From positions 1 to 64,000 of the forward strand of contig NZ_JADIKE010000019.1 in NCBI RefSeq assembly GCF_016904955.1: a stretch of 64,000 bases of DNA. The letters run 5' to 3'. The position numbers and the translations under genes are program-made. The notes under the pieces are model-generated. The model worked only from the letters and a program-made list of their open reading frames with translations. It made no database searches and was not told where the DNA came from. Shown in pieces: positions 34,525-44,546 of the stretch. The DNA comes from Dyella flava. Its GTDB lineage: Bacteria > Pseudomonadota > Gammaproteobacteria > Xanthomonadales > Rhodanobacteraceae. Position 1 is the first letter of the stretch, and each line of letters opens with the position of its first letter.

Positions 34525-35465
34525 GATGCCCTCCCGCTGCGAACGATGTTGGCGAGGTCACGCACCAGTAGGCATTGAGCCTTCCAGATATTGCGAAAAT
34601 CCGTACCGCTTCTTTGAAAGAGCGCCAGGCAACTGCGCGTTAGCGGCTCCACCATCACCGTAAGCAGCAGCAGCAACCATGCCTTCGGGCTGCTGAAATG
34701 CTTGAAACCGTAGAGCAGCCTGCTGCGGAGGGAATAGAACAACCGCAGCGCCTTGACCTGTCTGGACGCCCCACCGCCAGCATGAAAAGCCTGCACATGC
34801 GAAAGAAAGAACGTGCGTAGCCCCTTTTTGCGCACGCGAAGCGATAAATCCAGATCTTCCAGGTAGACGAAAAAACGCTCATCGAAGCCACCAAGAACCC
34901 GGAACAGGTTTTGGCGAATCAAATAGAACGCGCCGATCACATGATCGACGTCACGACTGCTGTCATGCGCCCAGTCATGCATGCGCATGCCTATCCGTCC
35001 GAAGAAATTCAGTCGATTCAGGGCAAAGATATGGACTAAGTAGGAGCCAATGGTAGGAAAGCGACAGCAGCTGCGAGATATCGTTCCTGTTTCGTCGACC
35101 AATTGCACGCCCACCACACCGACCTCGGAGTTAGTGGGGTCTTGCATAAAAGCCAGGGCGCGATGCAGCGTATTGGCATAGACACGCGCATCAGGATTAA
35201 GAAACAGGAAATATTCCGAAGCGCCCAGCGCGGCGCCAATATTGCAGGCAGCGGCAAAGCCTAGATTTTTTCCGTTCTCAACCACTTCCAGCGGGAACGG
35301 GAGCTCTCCAACACGTCCCCGAAGCTCCATGATCGACCGATCGGTCGATCCGTTATCGATCACGATAACTTTTTCAACTAATCCGTCATGATGATCCTTG
35401 AGGCTCTCGATGCACTGCCACAGAAAAGCACCGCCATTCCAGTTGACGATTAACACAGAAACCAT
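34521..35465 (-). CDS. Glycosyltransferase family 2, rhamnosyltransferase-like
   Basis: A 314-residue inverting GT-A enzyme with the GT2 nucleotide site VSVLIVNWNGG and VIDNGSTD, the DXD-type FLFLNPDARVY, and the acceptor motif FVYLEDLDLSLRVRKKG. Sequence features (HVIGAFYLIRQNLFRVLGGF) recall WbbL-type dTDP-rhamnosyltransferases, but donor identity is not certain. Two hydrophobic segments near the C-terminus (residues 258-285) suggest membrane association. It lies 17 bases after the polymerase gene and four bases into the next gene. It should add a sugar in assembly of the repeat unit. Confidence 0.86.
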   Translation of the reverse strand: MVSVLIVNWNGGAFLWQCIESLKDHHDGLVEKVIVIDNGSTDRSIMELRGRVGELPFPLEVVENGKNLGFAAACNIGAALGASEYFLFLNPDARVYANTLHRALAFMQDPTNSEVGVVGVQLVDETGTISRSCCRFPTIGSYLVHIFALNRLNFFGRIGMRMHDWAHDSSRDVDHVIGAFYLIRQNLFRVLGGFDERFFVYLEDLDLSLRVRKKGLRTFFLSHVQAFHAGGGASRQVKALRLFYSLRSRLLYGFKHFSSPKAWLLLLLTVMVEPLTRSCLALFQRSGTDFRNIWKAQCLLVRDLANIVRSGRAS

Positions 35466-35482
35466 GGACTAAGCTCCCCTTA

Positions 35483-36535
35483 TTACCACAACCCCATGTC
35501 CGCAAATTCATAGGGCAACAAAAGCTTGGAATCCATCAACAACAACAGAAGCCCCGCGCAATACCCCAGTGCTATGCCCCATGAAATCAACTTTCTTCCG
35601 AGTAGGGCGTCGGCAATGATGAATACACTGAAAGCGTCGAACAATTCATAGATTCTGAAGCCGAACCCACTGGCATTATCCTTAAAAATCATCAGGAAGC
35701 CGTAACCTACGAAAGCAAACAGGCAACTCAACTTTAGGATGCGTACTTTGGCCTCCTCCACACTGCCCTTCACAAGGAGGAAGGTGAGAATGCCCAAGCC
35801 AACGAGTTTCACCGGTGCAACGATCATCATATGATCGCTAACGTTTCCTAGTTCTTCATAATTGGCGGCACGCCCGTCAAAGTTCGCGATAATTGCCAAC
35901 AAATTTCCGATATAGGCGACGCACAGCAGGGCAAATAGACTGGCAACAACCATCCACAGGTTGTAACGCACTCCGAACACCAATGGCAGCTCGAACGCCA
36001 CAATCGCAAACGTAGATACATGAAAGCCCAGCGCGATCACGCTGTAGACCATCCACCGTGACTTTCTGCCCTCGCATAATTCGACGAGCGCCATGAAGGA
36101 GAATCCCAACGCGATGGCGACGCGGACCTGGGTGTAATCGTGCAGGAAGTAACTTCCGCAGACCAACGCGAACAGAGGCGTCATGATGGAGCCGAAAACT
36201 CGTTGGAAAGATTTCGCCTTGAAGGCCAACCCAACAAAGGCCGACACCATGAACAACCATTGCGAACTCAATCCAAGAACTTGAATCAGCATGATCAAGG
36301 CGCCAAAAAGAGGATCCTTGCCAATGTGCAGTCTTTGCCAAAGCCCCCCGCTCGCCCTCGTCATGTCCTGATACATGGATACGTAGTTGTCGTAATCCAT
36401 GCTCGCGCCACGCATGCCGGCGAACAGTACGGCGTAAATGAAAAAGATGGCGCCACAATACGGGGCAGACCTGGGTTTTAACCAGGAACATCCGGCCAGC
36501 ACAAAACCGAAGGCTATGAAGATGAAATAGGCCAT
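35483..36535 (-). CDS. wzy: Wzy/EpsG-type polysaccharide polymerase
   Basis: A 350-residue integral membrane protein with about ten hydrophobic segments and a periplasmic-loop-like stretch DYDNYVSMYQDMTRASGGLW near residue 45. The pattern FAGMRGASMDYDNY followed by YFLHDYTQVRVAIALGFSFM is characteristic of the EpsG family of polymerases. It should join flipped repeat units on the outer face of the inner membrane, working with Wzx (37635) and Wzc (41643). The stop lies close to the GT2 start and eight bases separate it from the upstream GT4 gene. Identity as the polymerase is inferred from topology and position. Confidence 0.78.
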   Translation of the reverse strand: MAYFIFIAFGFVLAGCSWLKPRSAPYCGAIFFIYAVLFAGMRGASMDYDNYVSMYQDMTRASGGLWQRLHIGKDPLFGALIMLIQVLGLSSQWLFMVSAFVGLAFKAKSFQRVFGSIMTPLFALVCGSYFLHDYTQVRVAIALGFSFMALVELCEGRKSRWMVYSVIALGFHVSTFAIVAFELPLVFGVRYNLWMVVASLFALLCVAYIGNLLAIIANFDGRAANYEELGNVSDHMMIVAPVKLVGLGILTFLLVKGSVEEAKVRILKLSCLFAFVGYGFLMIFKDNASGFGFRIYELFDAFSVFIIADALLGRKLISWGIALGYCAGLLLLLMDSKLLLPYEFADMGLW

Positions 36536-36543
36536 AACGGTGT

Positions 36544-37650
36544 CTAAGCAAAAAGCTGCATGAATTCTTCGGCCACCGATTCCCAGTAGAAGCGACCGAC
36601 CGCCTGAGCCGCCTCATCAAGCTTCACCTGCAGCTTGTGCGTGGAAAGGGTTGACACGTCCTTGAATGCCTCGACGATGGCCTTCGCATCGTGCACAGGT
36701 ACGATCCAGGAGTTGATCGGATCTGCCGGCAGATAGCCCGTGGTGATGACCGGCGTGCCGCATGCCATCGCCTCCAGCACAGGGTAATGGCATGCGCCGA
36801 GTTGAACGGTACCCGGCGCGACCAGTACGTCGACAGCGCGGTAGTAATTGGCCAGTTCGTGATCGTTGCTGGGCACGACTACTTCCGCGCGGTCATGGCG
36901 CCAACCCGCAGGAAGGTTCCCAAAGGCAATCTTGAGTCGCACATGCGGATCGATCCGCGCATACTCCTCGAATGCCTCCAATACGTACTTGACGCCTTTA
37001 GACGGTTCGTGGCGACCGATCACACCGATCGTCCACGGAAGGCCCTGCGCAAAACTGGGCGTGTCTGCGCGGCGGAAGAACAGATCCCTGTCCACCCCCG
37101 GCGGGACCCAATGCCTGGCACGCACGCCTTTGTAACCGATGTATATCGGCGCATTGGCAATCTGGTTTAACGGAAGTCGGTAGCTCAGTGCCGAAAGCGA
37201 TCCGAGCACCTTACTCTTCCATCCGCCCCTAAGTTGGTAGTACTCCGGTTCATAGGCTTGTACGTAGTAAAACTTGCGGGCACGTCCTGCTTTGGCCGCC
37301 GCGACCGGGAGCGTAGTCAAGGAATGATTAGCCAGGATGACATCGTATCCAGCTGCAATCTTCCGCAAGCCACGTAGCATACCCAGGTAGATGGCGATAA
37401 CACCCGGCTTGCCATGATGTGGCGCAGCGTCCACGCTCTCCGATACAAGGCATCCATGGATGTTGAAAACTTTGATGCCCGCCTTCGTGGGAAAGTAAGG
37501 CGCAGCCATCTGATGGTGTACAAGAAAGTCCACCGTGTGGCCCGCATCGACCCAGCGGCTGGCAAGCTCCGAAAGTACGCGGTAGCCGCCCGCCACACCA
37601 AATCCGATGATGGGGATCAGTATTCTCTTGGGACTCACCTGACTATCCAT
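36544..37650 (-). CDS. Glycosyltransferase family 4
   Basis: A 368-residue GT-B transferase. After a short leader the N-terminal domain reads RILIPIIGFGVAGGYRVLSE; the C-terminal domain has WTIGVIGRHEPSKGVKYVLE and CHYPVLEAMACGTPVITTGY. The start at 37650 ([11 protein letters not shown]) overlaps the wzx stop region by 16 bases; a much earlier in-frame ATG would lie inside wzx. It probably adds one sugar of the repeat unit. It sits between wzx and wzy in the operon. Confidence 0.84.
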   Translation of the reverse strand: MDSQVSPKRILIPIIGFGVAGGYRVLSELASRWVDAGHTVDFLVHHQMAAPYFPTKAGIKVFNIHGCLVSESVDAAPHHGKPGVIAIYLGMLRGLRKIAAGYDVILANHSLTTLPVAAAKAGRARKFYYVQAYEPEYYQLRGGWKSKVLGSLSALSYRLPLNQIANAPIYIGYKGVRARHWVPPGVDRDLFFRRADTPSFAQGLPWTIGVIGRHEPSKGVKYVLEAFEEYARIDPHVRLKIAFGNLPAGWRHDRAEVVVPSNDHELANYYRAVDVLVAPGTVQLGACHYPVLEAMACGTPVITTGYLPADPINSWIVPVHDAKAIVEAFKDVSTLSTHKLQVKLDEAAQAVGRFYWESVAEEFMQLFA

Positions 37651-39140
37651 GCCTTTGACGTCAAGCGTCGTAATTTCGCGGCGAGAGGCACACCGATCTC
37701 GCTTAGTTCGCCCAGACGCCTGAGCGCGTACACGCTGTAGCCCGCGCATGCGCACAGACCAACCGCGGCACCGGCCCGGCCATCCCAAACGGAAGCGAAG
37801 TGCACCATGACTCCCAATCCGATGAGCGCCATGAGTTGAAAGCGCACCCTGCCATCCCAACGGAACCCGGTGCGCCTTCTGGCAAACGTATAGGTAAAAA
37901 GCAAGTAGAAAGCGTACATGCCGACGAACGCCACCCCTGTGCTACGAATACCCAACACAGGTAACCCGATCCAGGTCAAACCGATAAACAAGGCCATAGC
38001 CATGCTTTCGGACAGCATGTAAATGCGGCCCGAGCCCGATGCCAGGATGACGTAGGCGAGCGGGAAGCCTGCAACCTTCATGATGTCGCCCAGCACTTGC
38101 CAGCGCAGTATGTCCACCGCCTCATTGAAGCGGCTTGAATAAAGCAGGTCGATCACCCACGGAGCCAGACCGAGCAGCAGCATGAACAAAGGACCGGCCA
38201 ACAGAAGCGCGACTTCCGACTGCTCATTGACCATGCGATTGGCGAGTGCGCGGTCATGGATGGCTGCGGTCAGGCGTGGGTAGTAATCCGTTCCCATCGC
38301 CGTGAGCACAAACCCGATGTAGGTCATTGAGATCGCCCAGGCCGCCTGGAAATGGCCGAGCGCTTCCGCACCCAATTTTTTCTGAACCAGACTACGAACA
38401 ACAAGCTGGCCGACCGTCGTCGCCAGCCCCGCGATCATGAATGCCGAGCCGAGAGTGGCCAAAGCGGTGAATTGACGCATGAGCTGCGCGAAGGGCGCAC
38501 GAACCGCAGCCTCGGTCCTTGGTAAGCGAGAGACATACACATGCCCTGTTATCAACGTGAGCAGCGGCGCAGCCAGCACGAATACGATGAGGCCGTCTTT
38601 GCCCATCATGTACAACGCGCCAATGCCCAGCAGCGTGGCAAACAGGCTGGAAAGGACGTTGATCCTGGCGATATCACCGATCCGTCGAAGCCCGGTGAGC
38701 AACGCCAGTTGCGACCCACTGGCCACGGTCATCGCCACCCCAAGTGCCAGCCAGGCCACATCGGATGACAGCGCCAGATTCCCCAGCACGCTTTCGGCTA
38801 GCAACCGATGCAACGCTAGAAAGATCGCGCCACCGAGCACGGACAGGATCAGCGTGCCCCAGAACAATGCCCGCCGCGCAGCGGTCACCGCCACCGGGTC
38901 GTCCCGTCCCACCGCCTCAGCGACTTGCCGCGTTCCGACATTGCCCAGTCCGAGTGCGGACATCATCGACGCGGTGGCCATCAGGTTCTGCAGCAAACCG
39001 ATCAAGCCAACACCGACCGGACCGAGCAGCAGCGCAGCGGCCTTAGTGCGGATAAGACTGATCAGTACGTTCAGCACCGAAGCTCCACCAACAATCGAGG
39101 TGGAGCGCAGGATCTGCCGATGTGAACTGCCTTCGCTCAC
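37635..39140 (-). CDS. wzx: Wzx-type flippase (MOP superfamily)
   Basis: A 501-residue membrane protein with 12-14 hydrophobic segments that should move lipid-linked repeat units across the inner membrane. The start is a GTG at 39140 that overlaps the upstream aminotransferase stop (GTGA); a longer frame upstream is just overlap. The N-terminal [20 protein letters not shown] and [20 protein letters not shown] match the MOP/Wzx type, with [12 protein letters not shown] near the middle cytoplasmic loop. It lies between the sugar genes and the glycosyltransferases, as in Wzx/Wzy-dependent loci. Confidence 0.87.
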   Translation of the reverse strand: MSEGSSHRQILRSTSIVGGASVLNVLISLIRTKAAALLLGPVGVGLIGLLQNLMATASMMSALGLGNVGTRQVAEAVGRDDPVAVTAARRALFWGTLILSVLGGAIFLALHRLLAESVLGNLALSSDVAWLALGVAMTVASGSQLALLTGLRRIGDIARINVLSSLFATLLGIGALYMMGKDGLIVFVLAAPLLTLITGHVYVSRLPRTEAAVRAPFAQLMRQFTALATLGSAFMIAGLATTVGQLVVRSLVQKKLGAEALGHFQAAWAISMTYIGFVLTAMGTDYYPRLTAAIHDRALANRMVNEQSEVALLLAGPLFMLLLGLAPWVIDLLYSSRFNEAVDILRWQVLGDIMKVAGFPLAYVILASGSGRIYMLSESMAMALFIGLTWIGLPVLGIRSTGVAFVGMYAFYLLFTYTFARRRTGFRWDGRVRFQLMALIGLGVMVHFASVWDGRAGAAVGLCACAGYSVYALRRLGELSEIGVPLAAKLRRLTSKAWIVR

Positions 39141-40240
39141 CGCTCCCCAGCCCATCGCCTGATCGATTCGGCAACAAACGTCGCCTGCGACATTTGCAAA
39201 TGCGGCCCCAACGGGAGACTCAGCACTTCGTTGGCCATGCGTGACGCCAAGGGAAATCGATCCACGCCATCTTGTTCGCCGCCGTAAGCCTCCTGCTTGT
39301 GCGGCGGAATTGGATAATGAATGAGGCTGCCCACGCCTGCCTTGTCGAGCTGACGCTGCAGGGCTTCGCGCTGTGGATGCGCGACCACAAACAGGTGCCA
39401 GGACGGCTCCGCCCAAGAGGGAACTTCCGGCAACGTCAGGCCGGTGTCGGCGAGCTCGCGGATATAACGCTGCGCCAGCGCGGCGCGGCGCGCATTCCAA
39501 GCATCCAGGTGTTTCAGCTTCACCTGTAGAACGGCCGCATGGATGGGATCCAGCCGGCTGTTGTAGCCCTGGCTTTCGTTAACGTATTTCACCCGCGAAC
39601 CATAGTTTCGCAGCACACGAATACGGTCTGCCAGTTCCGCGGAATCGGTGGTGACGCCGCCGGCATCTCCCAATGCGCCGAGGTTCTTTCCAGGGTAGAA
39701 ACTCCATGCCACAACATCGCCATGAGCACCGACACGGCGCCCTTTGTAGCGCGCGCCATGTGCTTGCGCAGCATCCTCCAGCACACGCAGGCCATACTTG
39801 CGCGCCACGGCCAGAATCGCATCCATATCCGCCGGCTGTCCGTACAGATGAACAGGCAGAATGACCTTCGTGCGTGCGGTAATCGCAGCCTCGATCCGTT
39901 CTGGGTCCAGGTTGTATGTGGTGGCGATGGGCTCGACAGGAATCGGCGTGGCGCCACACTGGCTGACCGACAGCCACGTCGCGATATAAGTATTGGATGG
40001 CACGATCACTTCGTCGCCAGGACCAACGTCCATCGCGCGCAGCGCCAAATGCAGCGCATCGAGCCCATTGGCAGTACCAATACAATGGCCCGCACCGCAA
40101 TAATCGGCAAAAGCCTGCTCAAAGGCCTCCACTTCCTGCCCGAGTATGTACCAACCGGACGACACCACCCGATTCACAGCCGCATCGAGCTCTTCCCGCA
40201 GCTCCTCGTAAGGAGCCTTCATGTCCAGAAATGGAATCAT
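39137..40240 (-). CDS. fdtB: DegT/DnrJ/EryC1 sugar aminotransferase, FdtB-like
   Basis: This 367-residue PLP-dependent aminotransferase adds an amino group to C3 of a dTDP-keto-6-deoxy sugar. The PLP lysine is in [16 protein letters not shown] (Lys185), the ring-binding aspartate in [11 protein letters not shown] (Asp156), and the phosphate-binding region [13 protein letters not shown] lies near residue 55. The product of the adjacent WxcM-type 3,4-ketoisomerase domain would be its substrate, giving dTDP-Fuc3N or dTDP-Qui3N. Its start overlaps the upstream stop by four bases and its stop overlaps wzx. The choice between galacto and gluco products depends on the isomerase and cannot be settled by eye. 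Confidence 0.86.
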   Translation of the reverse strand: MIPFLDMKAPYEELREELDAAVNRVVSSGWYILGQEVEAFEQAFADYCGAGHCIGTANGLDALHLALRAMDVGPGDEVIVPSNTYIATWLSVSQCGATPIPVEPIATTYNLDPERIEAAITARTKVILPVHLYGQPADMDAILAVARKYGLRVLEDAAQAHGARYKGRRVGAHGDVVAWSFYPGKNLGALGDAGGVTTDSAELADRIRVLRNYGSRVKYVNESQGYNSRLDPIHAAVLQVKLKHLDAWNARRAALAQRYIRELADTGLTLPEVPSWAEPSWHLFVVAHPQREALQRQLDKAGVGSLIHYPIPPHKQEAYGGEQDGVDRFPLASRMANEVLSLPLGPHLQMSQATFVAESIRRWAGER

Positions 40241-41172
40241 TTAGACTCACCTGTCAATGCGAGAAAAGCCTCATAGTCACGGATGTAGTCATCGGCATCG
40301 TAGTGATGCGACGCAAACACCAGCAGCATCGCATCAGAGGAATACTTGTACTGCACACCCCATACCATGGGGCGCAGGTGCAGACCCAATTCAGGACGAT
40401 CCAACACGAACTCCTCGCGCCGCTGTCCATCGTCTGCCAGCACTGTGACACTGCCGCGCACGCATACCAGGAACTGGTGACATTCGCGGTGGGCATGTTC
40501 GCCCCGCGTTTCCACGCTCGGCACGTCGAAAACCATGAAGTAGCGTTTTACGGCGAACGGAACACTCCGTTCGAACTCACCCACGCTCAGGCTGCCGCGG
40601 ATATCCGTGATGCGCGGCAGCCGATACAGTTGCGCGATTTCGCCCGTAACGCTCTTTACCTCGGTGGTTTGCGTCCGGGCCTGGTTCTTGTTGTACGTAT
40701 CGACATAACCCACGATCCGTGCTGGATTGCCCACCACGATAGCGTTGGGCGGGATTGAGCGGGTCACCACCGCGCCAGCCCCCACCATCGCATTGCGGCC
40801 AATCTTCAGTCCAGGAAGAATCGTTGCCCCGCCACCAATGGATACGCCCGAATCAATCCTGGTGGTCAGGAATTCCTCAGGATGCTGGCGGCTTCGAGGA
40901 AATTTATCGTTGGTGAAAGTGACATTAGGACCAATAAATACGTCGTCACCAACACGCAGCCCATCCCACAACTGAACACCGTTCTTGATTGTGACGCGGC
41001 TACCAATTACTACGTCGTTTTCGACGAAGCAATGCGCACATATATTGCAGTCCTCACCGATCACAGCTCCAGGCAACACAACCACAAACTGCCACAGCCG
41101 CGTACGTGCGCCTATCGATGTGGAGGACACGTCCGCAAGCGGATGGATAAAAGCATCTTCAGGCTGTTTCAT
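40237..41172 (-). CDS. wxcM: Bifunctional acetyltransferase/3,4-ketoisomerase, WxcM/FdtD type
   Basis: A 311-residue fusion. Residues 1-155 are a left-handed beta-helix acyltransferase with hexapeptide repeats ([40 protein letters not shown]). Residues 175-311 are a cupin 3,4-ketoisomerase ([20 protein letters not shown], ... [20 protein letters not shown]) with the paired histidines of FdtA/QdtA. Fused enzymes of this type are known as WxcM in Xanthomonas campestris and FdtD in Shewanella. Together with the FdtB-like transaminase it would convert dTDP-4-keto-6-deoxyglucose to a 3-acetamido-3,6-dideoxyhexose. It overlaps the fdtB start by four bases. Confidence 0.88.
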   Translation of the reverse strand: MKQPEDAFIHPLADVSSTSIGARTRLWQFVVVLPGAVIGEDCNICAHCFVENDVVIGSRVTIKNGVQLWDGLRVGDDVFIGPNVTFTNDKFPRSRQHPEEFLTTRIDSGVSIGGGATILPGLKIGRNAMVGAGAVVTRSIPPNAIVVGNPARIVGYVDTYNKNQARTQTTEVKSVTGEIAQLYRLPRITDIRGSLSVGEFERSVPFAVKRYFMVFDVPSVETRGEHAHRECHQFLVCVRGSVTVLADDGQRREEFVLDRPELGLHLRPMVWGVQYKYSSDAMLLVFASHHYDADDYIRDYEAFLALTGESK

Positions 41173-41180
41173 GAGTGCTC

Positions 41181-41594
41181 TTAGACTCCGTAGTAGTCGC
41201 GATGCCAGCGAACGAAAGAAGCCATGCTTTCTTCGACTGACACTTTCATCTGATAACCGGCCGTGGGCGCCTTGCCCAAAGTTTCGTTGGAACGCACCAG
41301 CGGTGACAGATCGGCTCGCTTGGCGGCATCGATGGGAGCCTGGATAGTGACCATGTCAACCCGGCGCTCGCGGATTTCGTCTGGCATCGATGCATAGCGC
41401 AAGTGTGAAGCCGCGCGTAACTCCGAGTTACTTACTTCCTGTGTGTCATCGCTTTCTGCGCACAACGCTTCGATGCGCGCAACGTTAACGCCTAAACCTA
41501 TCATGTCGTAACGCTTGCCGAATGCGACTACTAGTGGCAGTGCCATGTAGCGAAATCCAACGACGGCTATCTTTGTATCCTGCAAACTCGTCAT
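41181..41594 (-). pseudogene. Decayed fusion of a nucleotide-sugar dehydrogenase with an epimerase
   Basis: The 137-codon frame starts like a WbpA/TviB UDP-HexNAc or UDP-glucose 6-dehydrogenase, through LRAASHLRYAS and [21 protein letters not shown] (residues 58-107). The usual GLGYVGLP at the NAD site has become GFRYMALP and GFDIN has become GLGVN, so the cofactor site is lost. From about residue 110 the sequence switches to [20 protein letters not shown] plus DYYGV, the C-terminal tail of a WbpP/CapI-type UDP-sugar epimerase. The simplest explanation is a deletion that joined two neighbouring sugar genes in frame, followed by drift. The frame is still open and might be expressed, but it should have no enzyme activity. 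Confidence 0.8.
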
Positions 41595-41642
41595 TCGGTA
41601 TTCCTTTACGATAATTGACCAGCCCTTGAAGTGACTTGCGGA

Positions 41643-43850
41643 TCACTTCGCCGCTTCGTATTCGTAATATCCGTATGAGTAATAGCCCGCACTGCGCTTC
41701 TGGACCGCGTTGAAGACAAATCCCTTGATATCTACGCCATTCTGATCAAAACGCTGCTTTGCCAAGGCAATTTCGCGCAGCTGATTGTGACCAAAGCGCA
41801 CCACCAGCAGACTGGTTCCGGCATGACGCCCGATCACCGCGGCATCGGTAACTGCAAGTACCGGCGGCGTATCGATGATCACCAGATCGTAAAGCCCCAT
41901 CAGCTCCTGGAGCCGCGCAGTGAACCGCGCGTTCATCAGTAGTTCCGACGGATTCGGCGGCACTTTGCCGCGCGCAATGAAGCTCAGCCCTTCCACACCC
42001 GGAACCGATCGAATCGCAGTGGCGCGATCTATCTGGCCGGCGATAAATTCGGACAATCCGTTCTCAGGCTTGCCGCCAACAGCCTTGTGCAATGCGCCCT
42101 TGCGCATATCGGCGTCGATAAGCAGTACCCGCCGTCCCGACTGCGCGATCACCACCGCCAGGTTTGAGGATACGAAAGTTTTACCAGCCTGAGGGCTGGC
42201 GCCGGAGATCATGAGCAGGTTGTTTTTCGCCTCCAACTGCGCGAAATGCAAGCTTGTGCGCAGGCTTCGCAATGCCTCTGTGGCGAGGTCCGCCGGCGAT
42301 GTCAAGGCCAATAGATGCTGATTTCCGTCGCTACGAACTCGCTTGTCGCGCAGCGTTATAAGCTCCTCACTCTTGCTAAGCGGAATGGAGGCATACACCG
42401 GTAATCCCAGCTGTTCGATATCGGCCGGATTCTCCACGCCCCGATTCAACGTCTGGCGAATAAAAATGAAAGCTGCTGCGAGCAAGGCGCCGAGAATGGT
42501 ACCGCCCAAGATTACGATGAGCTTCTTCGGCTTGACGGGCTGGGTCACGTCCACCGCGGCGGGGTCGACGACGCGCACATTCCCAACGGTGCCAGCCTTG
42601 GCGATTTCCAACTGCTGCGCCTGGTTCAGCAAACCAGCATAGGTATTGTTGCTGACCTGTACATCTTCGGTCAGACGAAGCAAGTCTCGCTGTGTGTCCG
42701 GCAGGTCCCCTACTTGTTTGTCCAGATCCGCCTTCTGGGCCTGCAACTGGCCAATCTGTTGCAGCAACGCCTTGTAGGCCGGATGGTCTTTGGTAAAGCG
42801 CCGCTCCATGTCGGCTTGCTGCAGCTGCAATTGCTGGATGCTGGTTTCAAGTGCCACGCCTTGATCCAGCAGAGCCTTGGTCTGAAGTGAAATGTTGACG
42901 GAATGCGCCTTGATTTGGAATGCGTTGAGCGCGTCCTGGGCTTTATCCAGGCTTTCGCGCGTCAAGGGCAGCTGCTGCTTCACGAATTGCAGGCTATTTG
43001 CCGCTTGCGCAGAATTCTTGTCCACGTTCTGCAGCACATAACCCTTGGTAACCTGATCGAGTATCTGCGTAGCCAGCTCCGGATCTTTGTTCTGGTAAGT
43101 CAGGCCGATGATGCCTGAGTCCTTACCCTCTTCCGTGGTGGTGATGTCGTATCTCAACTGGCTGATGGTGGCCAACTCGCGGTTGCGCATGACTTCGAAT
43201 CGCATGCCCGGATTGGCGATCAGCGTCTTGACCTGAATGGTCACCCCGTGCCCGCTGGCAGATTGCCCAATATGCCCATGTAGCAGCGCATTGCCGTCGT
43301 CATCCAGCAAGGTATAAGCACCATTTTCGCCAGCGACCAGCGTAAGGGCTTTGCCGAGCAATCCATCGGGCACGTCCAACTGGAAGACATCGAGCTTTTC
43401 GCCACCCCATCCATACCTAGCCATGCCCAGCCACGGATTGGCAACGTCGCCAGCCTGCTCTGGTACGTAATGCCGGGCGATGAATCCACCGAACATCGGG
43501 AAGTGATGCGGCCTGACGACGATATTCAAATTGAGGTTGTCGACCGCTTTGCCGATCACCGAGCGAGAGGTGATGATCGCAATCTCCGTAAGATCTTCTG
43601 AATCGGAAGCGCCCAACGTTTGCGTGATGGCGCTCAGCCCCGGAAGATCCGGTACCTTCTGCTCAACTTGCACCATCGCGTCGGCTTCATAGACGGGCGC
43701 CGCCAATACGGCGTAGGCCACGCTAAGCACGAAAAAAATCGAGGTAACCGCGATGATCAACCACTTGTGATCGATCAAGGTGCCAAGCAAGGCATTCAGA
43801 TCGATTTCTTCGTCGCGTTGGGACGGACTGTGTTCGCGCGCTGAGCTCAT
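41643..43850 (-). CDS. wzc: Wzc-type polysaccharide co-polymerase with tyrosine autokinase
   Basis: This 735-residue inner-membrane protein controls chain length and export. A Wzz domain lies between two membrane helices (near residues 30-50, WLIIAVTSIFFVLSVAYAVL, and near 445-465, LIVILGGTILGALLAAAFIF), with a periplasmic coiled coil between. The C-terminal kinase has Walker A GASPQAGKTFVSSNLA, Walker A' RRVLLIDADMRKG and Walker B DLVIIDTPP. A tyrosine-rich tail (YYSYGYYEYEAAK) provides autophosphorylation sites that the adjacent Wzb would remove. The start at 43850 replaces a longer frame that reaches into wzb. It follows wzb by 50 bases. Confidence 0.92.
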   Translation of the reverse strand: MSSAREHSPSQRDEEIDLNALLGTLIDHKWLIIAVTSIFFVLSVAYAVLAAPVYEADAMVQVEQKVPDLPGLSAITQTLGASDSEDLTEIAIITSRSVIGKAVDNLNLNIVVRPHHFPMFGGFIARHYVPEQAGDVANPWLGMARYGWGGEKLDVFQLDVPDGLLGKALTLVAGENGAYTLLDDDGNALLHGHIGQSASGHGVTIQVKTLIANPGMRFEVMRNRELATISQLRYDITTTEEGKDSGIIGLTYQNKDPELATQILDQVTKGYVLQNVDKNSAQAANSLQFVKQQLPLTRESLDKAQDALNAFQIKAHSVNISLQTKALLDQGVALETSIQQLQLQQADMERRFTKDHPAYKALLQQIGQLQAQKADLDKQVGDLPDTQRDLLRLTEDVQVSNNTYAGLLNQAQQLEIAKAGTVGNVRVVDPAAVDVTQPVKPKKLIVILGGTILGALLAAAFIFIRQTLNRGVENPADIEQLGLPVYASIPLSKSEELITLRDKRVRSDGNQHLLALTSPADLATEALRSLRTSLHFAQLEAKNNLLMISGASPQAGKTFVSSNLAVVIAQSGRRVLLIDADMRKGALHKAVGGKPENGLSEFIAGQIDRATAIRSVPGVEGLSFIARGKVPPNPSELLMNARFTARLQELMGLYDLVIIDTPPVLAVTDAAVIGRHAGTSLLVVRFGHNQLREIALAKQRFDQNGVDIKGFVFNAVQKRSAGYYSYGYYEYEAAK

Positions 43851-43900
43851 TGATGGAATATCGCTGTTCTGTTGTGGCGGTTTTTTATGGCGGGGCTTGT

Positions 43901-44335
43901 CTACAGGTAACGCAGCCAGCTCTGCACAGCTGGTTCGATACGCGCATAGACATGCTCGAAAGCGGGACGCTGCTGCCGGTAGGGATCCGGAATATCCCGG
44001 CCCTCCAGCCACTTATCGAGTAGAAACACTTTGCCGCTGGCTTCGGGAGCCAGCTGGTTGACGGCAAGCAAGTGGTTTTTCTCCATCACCAGCACCAGGT
44101 CAGACTCACGCAGCATCGAAGAGGCGAGTTGGCGCGCGCGATGTTCCGCGCCGTCGATGCCCTGTTCCTGCAGCAGTTGCCGGGAGGTGTCGTCCATGGA
44201 TCGGCCGACCAGCGCACTCAAGCCTGCGCTGCCGATCTGGATATCCCGATGGGCGAGGTGATGACGAAAAAGATATTCAGCGGTGGGGCTGCGACAAATA
44301 TTGCCCACGCATACGGTCAAAAGCCTTTTGAACAC
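43901..44335 (-). CDS. wzb: Low-molecular-weight protein-tyrosine phosphatase, Wzb-like
   Basis: A 144-residue phosphatase with the catalytic P-loop VCVGNICRSP near the N-terminus and the acid motif DPYR near residue 115, both diagnostic of the LMW-PTP fold. It should dephosphorylate the tyrosine tail of Wzc, cycling the co-polymerase. The start is a GTG at 44335 because AAAGGA lies before it; a GTG eight codons upstream is an alternative. It is the first gene of the minus-strand exopolysaccharide operon, and the divergent arm starts 210 bases away. Confidence 0.88.
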   Translation of the reverse strand: MFKRLLTVCVGNICRSPTAEYLFRHHLAHRDIQIGSAGLSALVGRSMDDTSRQLLQEQGIDGAEHRARQLASSMLRESDLVLVMEKNHLLAVNQLAPEASGKVFLLDKWLEGRDIPDPYRQQRPAFEHVYARIEPAVQSWLRYL

Positions 44336-44495
44336 GACGTCCTTTCCCCTGTGGCGCACGCAGAATCCTACGAAGCGAGCACCATCCCCTGTAATGCACT
44401 GACTAAAGTAAGTACTGTGCCACAGAATCAGGGCTTGATGAAACTATAAGTATCCTTCCCCTATTGACTTATAAGGCGACTTTGACTGATGACAA

Positions 44496-44532
44496 GCGAG
44501 TCATGATGTGTTTATATTTCATGCGAGTCATG
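44496..44532. promoter_or_regulatory. Direct repeats in the divergent promoter region
   Basis: GCGAGTCATG occurs at 44496-44505 and again at 44523-44532, 27 bases apart, between wzb (minus) and the secreted-protein gene (plus). An AT-rich stretch TTTATATTT lies between the two copies. The arrangement fits an activator site or promoter element serving both arms, but no known consensus is matched. Confidence 0.4.
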
Positions 44533-44546
44533 TCAAGGAGCTGTGC

